This document shows, one piece after another, positions 6,858 to 12,282 of a DNA stretch of 12,282 nt. The notes under the pieces were generated by a model. That model was not told the origin of the DNA. It was given only the letters and a program-made list of their open reading frames with translations, and made no database searches. The DNA comes from Desulfovibrio sp. (lineage in GTDB: Bacteria > Desulfobacterota > Desulfovibrionia > Desulfovibrionales > Desulfovibrionaceae). The stretch is taken from positions 1 to 12,282 of the forward strand of contig JAISXC010000118.1 in the NCBI GenBank assembly GCA_031270875.1, given 5' to 3'. The translations under genes and the position numbers were made by a program. The first letter of the stretch is position 1. Each line of letters starts with the position of its first letter.

Positions 6858-7772
6858 CTACGCAAAACCCAGCCCGCGCAAAAACGCCGGATCCTCGGTC
6901 CAGTTTTCGCGAACCTTGACCCACAATTCCAGATGCACCTTGCCGCCCACAAGCTCAATGACGTCGCGGCGGGCCTCGGTGCCTATCTCCTTGATTCCGC
7001 CGCCGCCTTTTCCTATTACCATGCCCTTGTGCACGGAGCGGGCCACATATATGACCGCGTGAATGACCGTCTGCCCCCGCTCAGAATCTTCCTCCCAGCG
7101 TTCCACCTCAACGGCGACGCCATACGGGACTTCCTCGCGCAGGCGCAAAAAAAGTTTTTCCCGCACAATCTCGGCCACCATAAAACGCAGGGGCGCCGTG
7201 GAAAGCTGATCTTCGGGGTACTGCGCGTCCCCTTCGGGCAGACGGCTTTCAACAAGGCGGACAAGCCCGGTCAGGCCGTCTTTCTTCAAGGCCGAAACGG
7301 GAAAAATTTCCGCTCCGGGCCAGATTTCCTGCAGGCGCGTGAGCAGGGGCAACATGCGGCTTTTTGCGAACAGGTCTATTTTGTTGGCAACGGCAATGAC
7401 AGGGCGGCCGTCGTTGGCCAAAGCCCCCGCCACAGGCGCGAGGTCGCGCTCAAGAAACTCCGGACGGCGGACATACAGGTGCGCGTCCAGCACGGGCAAA
7501 ATCACGTCCGCCTGCGCAAGGCTCTGCCATATGGCCTGCGCCATCGTTTTGGAAAGACGGCCGCGCACCTGCGTCAGCCCGGGCGTATCCATAAAAATAA
7601 TCTGGGCGGAAGGATTGGTGAGGATGCCTGTGATCTGATTTCGCGTCGTCTGGGCTCTCGGCGTGACAATGGCCACTTTTTGCCCCAGAAGGGAGTTCAG
7701 CAGGGTTGACTTGCCGGCATTGGGCGGTCCCAGAATGGCCACGCGACCGCAACGGCGGATTCTCTGACTCAT
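6858..7772 (-). CDS. era: GTPase Era
   Basis: A 304-residue GTPase that binds the 3' end of 16S rRNA and assists 30S subunit maturation. G1 is GPPNAGKS (15-22), switch I lies near [14 protein letters not shown] (37-50), G3 is DTPG (62-65), G4 is NKID (130-133), and G5 is SAL (160-162). The C-terminal KH RNA-binding domain carries the [15 protein letters not shown] loop (250-264). Length and order match E. coli Era. The ATG at 7772 has AAGGA about 6 nt upstream. It is the first gene of a compact minus-strand operon running through yggS to fliQ, and a near-consensus promoter lies about 80-110 nt upstream. Identification is secure. Confidence 0.97.
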   Translation of the reverse strand: MSQRIRRCGRVAILGPPNAGKSTLLNSLLGQKVAIVTPRAQTTRNQITGILTNPSAQIIFMDTPGLTQVRGRLSKTMAQAIWQSLAQADVILPVLDAHLYVRRPEFLERDLAPVAGALANDGRPVIAVANKIDLFAKSRMLPLLTRLQEIWPGAEIFPVSALKKDGLTGLVRLVESRLPEGDAQYPEDQLSTAPLRFMVAEIVREKLFLRLREEVPYGVAVEVERWEEDSERGQTVIHAVIYVARSVHKGMVIGKGGGGIKEIGTEARRDVIELVGGKVHLELWVKVRENWTEDPAFLRGLGFA

Positions 7773-7780
7773 GTCTTTCC

Positions 7781-7798
7781 TTGTGAAACAACTCTCAT
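7781..7798. promoter_or_regulatory. CRP/FNR-family-like operator candidate
   Basis: TTGTGA, 6 nt, TCTCAT reads as TGTGA-N6-TCtCA, 9 of 10 positions of the CRP-type palindrome. It lies just upstream of era and, for the rightward TRAP promoter candidate, is centred about 61 nt upstream of the projected start. A single imperfect site in a short region can occur by chance; no regulator is encoded in the window. Confidence 0.3.
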
Positions 7799-7815
7799 TT
7801 TGCAGTCCCGAAGGC

Positions 7816-7844
7816 TTGTTAATCGCGGAATAATGAAGTATGAG
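7816..7844 (+). promoter_or_regulatory. Weak rightward promoter candidate for the TRAP genes
   Basis: TTGTTA (7816-7821), 17 nt, TATGAG (7839-7844). Each hexamer matches about 4 of 6 consensus positions with ideal spacing. It is the best rightward candidate seen in the intergenic region, but it is weak. Confidence 0.3.
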
Positions 7845-7850
7845 AGATAA

Positions 7851-7879
7851 AGTATAGGCATTTTCATGGAGAATGCCAA
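7851..7879 (-). promoter_or_regulatory. Sigma70-type promoter of the era-yggS-fli operon
   Basis: On the minus strand TTGGCA (7879-7874), exactly 17 nt, then TATACT (7856-7851). Both hexamers match 5 of 6 consensus bases. The projected start is near 7844, giving a leader of about 70 nt before era. No sigma54 or sigma28 flagellar promoter was noticed inside the operon. Confidence 0.7.
7857..7877. repeat. Inverted repeat filling the spacer of the era promoter
   Basis: GGCATTTTC (7857-7865), ATG, GAGAATGCC (7869-7877). Eight of nine arm positions pair. It covers the whole promoter spacer and part of the -35 hexamer, a typical place for a repressor or MerR-type activator. In the rightward transcript it could instead form a leader hairpin. 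Confidence 0.6.
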
Positions 7880-7911
7880 GATTTTTCCGAACACCGACTC
7901 AAGGGGGAACC

Positions 7912-8895
7912 ATGAAGACGACATCCGTTTTGAAAATCTGCGCCGCCGTCGCCCTGGCCTTGCCGTTTTGCTTCAGCGGACCGGCCGCCGCGGCGGACAC
8001 GTTCGTGACCATAGGCACGGGCGGCATCACCGGCGTGTATTATCCCGTGGGCGGGGCTATCTGCCGCCTTGTCAACAAGGACCGCAAGACCCACCAGGTG
8101 CGCTGCACGGTGGAATCCACCGGCGCTTCCGTTTTCAACGTCAACGCTGTCCGCTCCGGCGATCTTTCCATGGGCATAGTGCAGTCCGACGTGCAATACT
8201 ACGCCGCCAACGGGAAAGAAGTGGAGCGGTTCGTCAAGGCCGGGCCGGACAAAAAGCTGCGCGCCCTCTTTTCCCTGCAATCGGAAGCCTTCACCCTTGT
8301 GGCGCGCGATGACGCCAATATCAAAAAATTCGAAGACCTGAAAGGCAAGCGCATGAACCTGGGGGATCCCGGCTCAGGCAACCGCAATACCCTTGAGCTG
8401 CTTATGAGGGAATACCAATGGACGCCGCAGGTCTTCAGCCTCGCCACGGATCTGAAGCCGGCGGAAATGGCCGGCGCGCTCTGCGACAACAAGATTGACG
8501 CCTATGTCTACGTTGTCGGGCATCCCAACGGCTCCATCAAGGAAGCCACCACGACCTGCGAATCCCATATTGTTCCAGTTACCGGCCCCGAAGTGACGGC
8601 CCTTATGAAAAAATGTCCCTTTTATCCCGAAGCCTCCATCCCCGCCGGCCTGTACAAAGGCATGACCGAGCCCGTAAAGACCTTCGGCCCGCGCGCCACC
8701 CTGATTACCAACGCGGATCTGCCGGAAGCCGTCGCCTACGCCGTGACCAAAGCCGTATTCTCCAATCTGGAGGAATTCAAACAGCTCCATCCCGCCCTGG
8801 CGCAACTGACGCCGCAAAACATGCTGGAAGGCAATTCCGTGCCCTTCCACCCCGGCGCCCTCAAATACTTCAAGGAAGCCGGCTTGATAAAGTAA
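7912..8895 (+). CDS. TAXI-family TRAP transporter solute-binding protein
   Basis: A 327-residue periplasmic receptor that captures the substrate and delivers it to the TRAP permease encoded next. The start at 7912 has AGGGGG about 4 nt upstream and opens directly on a signal peptide (MKTTSVLKICAAVALALPF, likely cleavage after AAAA near residue 28). The upstream in-frame ATG at 7873 would bury that signal. TAXI hallmarks are TIGTGGITGVYYPVGGAICR (about 32-51), STGASVFNVNAVRSGDLSMG and QSDVQYYA in the first lobe, then MNLGDPGSGNRNT in the second lobe, where the ligand carboxylate and main-chain contacts are usually made. TAXI receptors transport dicarboxylates or amino acids such as glutamate where tested; the substrate here cannot be read. 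Two hairpins follow the gene. Confidence 0.94.
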   Translation: MKTTSVLKICAAVALALPFCFSGPAAAADTFVTIGTGGITGVYYPVGGAICRLVNKDRKTHQVRCTVESTGASVFNVNAVRSGDLSMGIVQSDVQYYAANGKEVERFVKAGPDKKLRALFSLQSEAFTLVARDDANIKKFEDLKGKRMNLGDPGSGNRNTLELLMREYQWTPQVFSLATDLKPAEMAGALCDNKIDAYVYVVGHPNGSIKEATTTCESHIVPVTGPEVTALMKKCPFYPEASIPAGLYKGMTEPVKTFGPRATLITNADLPEAVAYAVTKAVFSNLEEFKQLHPALAQLTPQNMLEGNSVPFHPGALKYFKEAGLIK

Positions 8896-8904
8896 ACAGC
8901 GATT

Positions 8905-8963
8905 GCGGAAACGCATCCGCCCGGCCCTGTATTCTCCGCCGCGCGGGCGGCGCGAGAATACAG
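8905..8963 (+). repeat. Tandem hairpins between the TRAP receptor and permease genes
   Basis: A small GCGGA/TCCGC hairpin (8905-8920) is followed by a large one: CTGTATTCTC (8927-8936) pairs perfectly with GAGAATACAG (8954-8963), and inside it CGCCGC (8937-8942) pairs with GCGGCG (8947-8952) around a GCGG loop, with one bulged C at 8953. There is no U-tract, so this is not a classical terminator. It fits a structure that protects the upstream receptor mRNA or partly blocks read-through, giving more receptor than permease. Confidence 0.8.
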
Positions 8964-8985
8964 CATTAGCAGATAATTATCAGGA

Positions 8986-11571
8986 ATGACTTTGGCCAGA
9001 TGCAACTCACATCAAGGGGATGTTTCCGGGCAGTCCAGGTTTCTGGCGGCTTTGCTGGAAAACGAGACAGGACGGCGCAAACCGGGGGGATTGCCTCGCG
9101 TTGTCCTTTTGCTTGCGCCCATGCTCTGGTCGCTTTTTCAAATCTGGGTAACGTCTCCCCTGCCCTATGTTCTGGGTTTCGGGGTATTCAATGACACCGC
9201 GGCGCGCTCGCTGCATCTCGCCTTCGGCATTTTTATCGCCTATTTGGGATTTCCCGCCCTGAAAACCAGCCCTGACGACCGCATCCCCCTTCACGACTGG
9301 ATTTTTGCCCTTCTGGCCGCCTTGTGCGCCTGCTATCTTTTCATCTTTCAGCGGGAACTGGCCGGCAGACCCGGCATCCCCTTGCGGGAAGACATTGCCG
9401 TCGCCTGCATCGGGGTTGTTTTGCTGCTGGAGGCCACACGGCGGGTCATGGGCATGCCCATGACCATCGTGGCCGGCATCTTTCTGGCCTATGTGTTTCT
9501 GGGACCGTATGCTCCGGATCTCATCGCCCACAGGGGGGCGAGCCTCTCCCGCGCGGCCTCGCAATTCTGGCTGACGCAGGAAGGAGTATTCGGCGTTCCT
9601 CTGGGCGTTTCAACAAACTTCGTCTTTCTTTTCGTGCTGTTCGGGGCCATGCTGGAACACGCGGGAGCCGGCCATTATCTCACCACCCTTTCCTTTGCCC
9701 TGCTCGGGCACCTGCGCGGCGGGCCAGCCAAGGCGGCGGTTGTGGCCTCCGGCCTGCACGGCCTCATATCCGGCTCGTCCATTGCCAATGTGCTTACCTG
9801 CGGCCCGGTCACCATCATGCTCATGAAAAAAATGGGCTTCTCCGCCGAAAAGGCGGGAGCCATCGAGGTGGCCGCCGGCTCCAACGGGCAGATAATGCCG
9901 CCGGTCATGGGGGCGGCCGCCTTCCTGATGGCGGAATACATCAACATGCCCTACGCCGAAATCATCAAGCACGCCTTCCCGCCGGCCATACTGACCTACT
10001 CCTCCCTGCTGCTGATCGTGCACCTGGAGTCATGCAAAATGGGCATGAAGGGGCTGCCGCGCACCAGCTCGCTCAGAAGCAGGCTCATCGGCGCCGGCCT
10101 CGGGGTATCAGGCATCCTCATTGTCACGGGCCTCATCCATTATGCGCTCCTCTGGATTCCGGCGCTTTTCGGGGCACAGGCCAAATTCGTCTTCGCCTTT
10201 CTTCTCCTCGCGGCCTATGTGGGCATGGTGGCGATTTCCCTGCGCTTCCCCGAGCTGCGCGAGGGCGACAGCGAAGCCCTGATGCGTCTGCCGCCGGCAA
10301 CTCCCGTGCTGTTTGCCGGACTGCATTTTCTTCTGCCCATCTGCGTGCTGGTCTGGTGCCTTATGGAACTCGCCATGTCGCCGGGTCTGGCGGCTTTTTA
10401 CGCCTGCACGACAATGGCCTTCATCATGCTCACCCAAAAACCTCTCGTCGCCTTTCTGCGCAAGGAACCCGTATGGCCCGCGCTGCGCTTTTGCCTGAGC
10501 CGTCTGATGGGCTCGCTTGCCGCGGGCGGCAAAAATATGGTGGGCATCGCCCTGGCGACGGCCAGTGCAGGCATAGTGGTGGGCACGGTGAGCCTGACGG
10601 GCATCGGACAGGTGCTGGCAAGCCTTGTGGAAACGCTCTCCATGGGCAATCTGTCGCTGGTGCTGCTTCTCACCGCGGTGCTGGCCGTCATTCTGGGCAT
10701 GGGCCTGCCCACGACGGCCAACTACATTATTGTCTCCACGCTTCTCGCTCCGGTGATTTACAACCTCTCGGCGGCCCACGGCCTGGCCGTCCCCCTGTTC
10801 AGCGTGCATCTTTTCTGCCTGTACTTCGGGGTAATGGCGGATTCCACCCCGCCTGTCGCTCTGGCGGCTTTTGCAGCATCGGGCATCTCCGGAGGCGACC
10901 CGTTCAGGACGGGGGTGCAGGGCTTTTACTATGAGCTGCGCACCGCCATACTGCCTTTTGTTTTTCTGTACAATCCGGAGATACTGCTGCTGAACATCCG
11001 GAGCGCCGGCCATCTTGCGTGGATACTGTTTACGGCCTCCCTCGCCTGCCTCTGCTTTTGCTGCGCCACGCAACGCTACATGTTCGTCCGTACCCGCGCC
11101 TGGGAATGCGCCCTGCTTCTGCTGGCCATGATCTGTCTTTTCAGGCCGGACATTCTGCAGGACCATTTTTACCGGCCGTACGACACCCTCCCTCCGGGCA
11201 TGGTTGATGAAACCGTGGCTGCCCTCAAGCCGGGCGGGAACATGCGGCTGCATGTGTCCACCGCGTTCGGGGACGGCCGGGAAATGAGACAGGTGCTGGT
11301 ACTGCCCGTCAGCGGCGAAACGGCAAAGGAACGCCTGGAAAGCTGCGGTCTTGTTCTTGCATGGGAAGGGGAGAATCTCATGGTGGACGACGTTCTGGTG
11401 AACAGCCGGACGGAAAAGCTGGGCATTACCATGGATGATCCCACCAGAGTGCTGGGCATTCAGGTGCCCACGGTCAGACCGGACAAGGATATGTTCGCCT
11501 TGCCGGGCCTGCTGCTTTTGAGCATTGTCGCGGCAAGCCAGTGGCGGCGCAGGAAACGCGGGGCCGCCTGA
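8986..11571 (+). CDS. TRAP transporter fused permease (DctQ-DctM type) with C-terminal DUF3394 region
   Basis: An 861-residue inner-membrane protein that imports the receptor-bound substrate, driven by an ion gradient. Small and large TRAP subunits are fused, as usual in TAXI systems. The N-terminal part (about 38-190) includes PYVLGFGVFNDTAARSLHLA and four or more hydrophobic segments (DctQ-like). The large part (about 205-690) shows SGSSIANVLTCGPVTI (about 260-278), AGSNGQIMPPVMGAAAF, GMGLPTTANYIIVSTLLAP (about 571-589) and DSTPPVALAAFAASGISGGDP (about 619-640), all DctM signatures. The last 165 residues form a soluble DUF3394-like region between one hydrophobic segment and a final helix ending in WRRRKRG. 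The ATG at 8986 abuts an AGGA with no spacer; a TTG at 8992 with 6-nt spacing is an alternative start. The gene is 90 nt after the receptor gene. Confidence 0.94.
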   Translation: MTLARCNSHQGDVSGQSRFLAALLENETGRRKPGGLPRVVLLLAPMLWSLFQIWVTSPLPYVLGFGVFNDTAARSLHLAFGIFIAYLGFPALKTSPDDRIPLHDWIFALLAALCACYLFIFQRELAGRPGIPLREDIAVACIGVVLLLEATRRVMGMPMTIVAGIFLAYVFLGPYAPDLIAHRGASLSRAASQFWLTQEGVFGVPLGVSTNFVFLFVLFGAMLEHAGAGHYLTTLSFALLGHLRGGPAKAAVVASGLHGLISGSSIANVLTCGPVTIMLMKKMGFSAEKAGAIEVAAGSNGQIMPPVMGAAAFLMAEYINMPYAEIIKHAFPPAILTYSSLLLIVHLESCKMGMKGLPRTSSLRSRLIGAGLGVSGILIVTGLIHYALLWIPALFGAQAKFVFAFLLLAAYVGMVAISLRFPELREGDSEALMRLPPATPVLFAGLHFLLPICVLVWCLMELAMSPGLAAFYACTTMAFIMLTQKPLVAFLRKEPVWPALRFCLSRLMGSLAAGGKNMVGIALATASAGIVVGTVSLTGIGQVLASLVETLSMGNLSLVLLLTAVLAVILGMGLPTTANYIIVSTLLAPVIYNLSAAHGLAVPLFSVHLFCLYFGVMADSTPPVALAAFAASGISGGDPFRTGVQGFYYELRTAILPFVFLYNPEILLLNIRSAGHLAWILFTASLACLCFCCATQRYMFVRTRAWECALLLLAMICLFRPDILQDHFYRPYDTLPPGMVDETVAALKPGGNMRLHVSTAFGDGREMRQVLVLPVSGETAKERLESCGLVLAWEGENLMVDDVLVNSRTEKLGITMDDPTRVLGIQVPTVRPDKDMFALPGLLLLSIVAASQWRRRKRGAA

Positions 11572-11609
11572 AAGCCGTTCCCGAAATTCCCCGCCCTGTG
11601 TTCAATGCG

Positions 11610-11662
11610 GGAGCTTCTACATTTTCAGCCTGGAAACAGGTTCCAGCGCATGCAGAAGCTCC
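11610..11662. repeat. Nested inverted repeat after the TRAP permease gene
   Basis: GGAGCTTCT (11610-11618) is a perfect complement of AGAAGCTCC (11654-11662), and inside it CTGGAA (11630-11635) pairs with TTCCAG (11641-11646) around ACAGG. It starts 38 nt after the permease stop and overlaps the end of the broken DUF151 gene. There is no U-tract on either strand. It may be a 3' mRNA structure; its role is unproven. Confidence 0.6.
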
Positions 11663-11827
11663 TTGAACCTCGCGTCCCTGTCAGGGTCGTCATCCCCGGG
11701 CAAACCGCCTTCACGCAACAGGAGGTTGCGCAGGGCGTCCACTTCTTTCTGCGCGCCCGCCCGCCGCGCTATGTCAGGTGTTGCTCTTCTCGTCAAGCGT
11801 CAGGCCGAGCACACGCATTTCTACCAT
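11617..11827 (-). pseudogene. Internally deleted, frameshifted remnant of a DUF151 bifunctional-nuclease-like gene
   Basis: The ATG at 11827 overlaps the miaB stop (ATGGTAG) and gives MVEMRVLGLTLDEKSNT, the characteristic N-terminus of DUF151 (bifunctional nuclease, BFN) proteins. A TGA then follows at 11776-11774. Family members would continue with a hydrophobic beta strand at this point. From 11778 another frame stays open for 53 codons to TAG at 11619-11617. It gives a charged helical sequence with QKEVDALRNLLLREGG and the end RFKELLHALEPVSRLKM, which looks like the C-terminus of a protein of the same type. The whole remnant is about 210 nt, whereas BFN genes are usually around 480 nt, so the catalytic core is missing. 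The simplest reading is an internal deletion that also shifted the frame. Alternatives are a fusion with another gene's tail or an independent short ORF. The N-terminal match is strong; the identity of the tail is inference. Confidence 0.6.
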
Positions 11828-12282
11828 AACCCGCCCGCCTGTTGCGCCATGAGCGTGTGTTTTTTGGACTGCGTAATGATCACGGGAGCCATTTTTCCCG
11901 TGTAATCCGTATTGCCGGGTAAAACAAGATGTACCGGAACGCCGTAGGGGTCGCGCCCCTGCCAGCTTGTTTTTCCGGCTTCCTGACGGCGGCTGCGGCC
12001 TTCAAGCAAAATTTCCGTTTCCCGCCCCACCCGTTTTTCAAGCAGGCGGCGCGTCAGCGTTTCCTGCAGGGCCTGCAGACGCGCCAGGCGCTCACGGCTG
12101 ACCGCCGGCTCCACCTTGTCCGGGAAATGGGCGGCGCGCGTTCCGGGGCGGTCTGAATAACAGAAGGAAAAGCTTGAGACAAATTCGCAGGCTTCCATCA
12201 TAGTGAGCGTGTCTTCAAAATCTTTTTCGCTTTCGCCGGGAAAACCCACAATGATGTCCGTGCCAAGGGCCATGTCCGGCCG
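11821..12282 (-). CDS. miaB: tRNA-2-methylthio-N6-dimethylallyladenosine synthase MiaB, C-terminal part (5' end outside window)
   Basis: 153 residues of the C-terminal part are visible; the gene continues past the right edge, so the radical-SAM CxxxCxxC motif and the N-terminal cluster-binding domain are not seen. The protein adds a methylthio group to i6A at tRNA position 37 using two iron-sulfur clusters and S-adenosylmethionine. Visible marks are TDIIVGFPGESEKDFEDTL, FSFCYSDRPGTRAA, which separates MiaB from RimO and MtaB, and an SRERLARLQALQE helix. A TRAM RNA-binding domain follows (about the last 65 residues) and ends in MAQQAGGLW. The ATG at 12273 is internal, since RPD precedes it in frame. 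The stop codon overlaps the start of the DUF151 remnant by 7 nt, which indicates former or present translational coupling. Confidence 0.93.
   Translation of the reverse strand, partial: RPDMALGTDIIVGFPGESEKDFEDTLTMMEACEFVSSFSFCYSDRPGTRAAHFPDKVEPAVSRERLARLQALQETLTRRLLEKRVGRETEILLEGRSRRQEAGKTSWQGRDPYGVPVHLVLPGNTDYTGKMAPVIITQSKKHTLMAQQAGGLW

Noticed and set aside
6847..6924. Longer N-terminus for YggS overlapping era
   Set aside because: The extra 26 residues overlap the end of era and have no similarity to the family start; the ATG at 6846 fits the conserved N-terminal helix and lies 11 nt after the era stop.
5959..7062. Plus-strand open frame of 367 codons
   Set aside because: Antisense to fliL, yggS and era, all with diagnostic motifs; its translation is Arg/Pro/His-rich and shows no domain.
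8927..8963. Intrinsic terminator after the TRAP receptor gene
   Set aside because: The stem is strong but no U-tract follows, and the partner permease gene begins 23 nt later, so a stability or attenuation role is a better reading than full termination.
9324..10934. Plus-strand open frame of 536 codons in another frame of the permease gene
   Set aside because: The 861-residue TRAP permease frame carries the DctM signatures; this frame gives low-quality Gly/Arg/His-rich sequence.
10108..11253. Minus-strand open frame of 381 codons
   Set aside because: Antisense to the permease; its translation is hydrophilic and repetitive in Gln/His/Arg, typical of a shadow frame.
11525..11905. Plus-strand open frame of 126 codons at the end of the permease gene
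   Set aside because: It overlaps the permease end, the DUF151 remnant and miaB in other frames; the translation has no recognisable features.

Overview
The window is GC-rich bacterial DNA, densely packed with genes. The most likely source is a member of the Desulfovibrionaceae or a close deltaproteobacterial relative. The pointers are the sequence character of the flagellar proteins, a TAXI-type TRAP transporter with a fused permease carrying a C-terminal DUF3394 region, and a miaB gene followed by a DUF151-type start. This placement is inference from gene content; no marker gene in the window fixes the genus.

Layout, left to right. Bases 1-731 (+) are the 3' part of a DUF3089-type alpha/beta-hydrolase. 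Bases 784-2172 (-) encode an MltD-like lipoprotein lytic transglycosylase with LysM repeats. Bases 2280-3110 (+), divergent from it, encode a SpoU/RlmB-type rRNA 2'-O-methyltransferase. A hairpin at 3170-3208 with A/T tracts on both sides ends transcription from both directions. From 7772 down to 3345 (-) runs one tight block, era - yggS - fliL - fliN - fliO - fliP - fliQ, whose genes overlap or lie close together. It joins two housekeeping genes (a ribosome-assembly GTPase and a PLP-homeostasis protein) to flagellar genes for the motor/stator (fliL), the switch (fliN) and the export gate (fliO, fliP, fliQ). fliM, fliR, flhA and flhB are not present. Bases 7912-11571 (+) are a two-gene TAXI-TRAP uptake system: a periplasmic binding protein, a strong intercistronic hairpin, and an 861-residue fused permease. 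Bases 11821-12282 (-) are the 3' part of miaB (tRNA ms2i6A37 methylthiotransferase). A 7-nt overlap links miaB to what looks like an internally deleted, frameshifted remnant of a DUF151 bifunctional-nuclease gene (11617-11827).

Regulation that can be read directly: a near-consensus sigma70-type promoter (TTGGCA, 17 nt, TATACT on the minus strand, 7879-7851) fits the era/flagellar operon, and its spacer is filled by a near-perfect inverted repeat that could be an operator. The same divergent intergenic region holds a CRP/FNR-like half-palindrome and a weak rightward promoter candidate for the TRAP genes.

No CRISPR array, tRNA, rRNA or recognisable insertion sequence was seen. Most of the window is conventional core and transport gene content. 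The points most worth a second look are the broken DUF151 gene, the promoter with a palindromic spacer, the 92-nt fliO/fliP overlap and the hairpin between the TRAP genes. I found no evidence of a wholly new multi-gene system.
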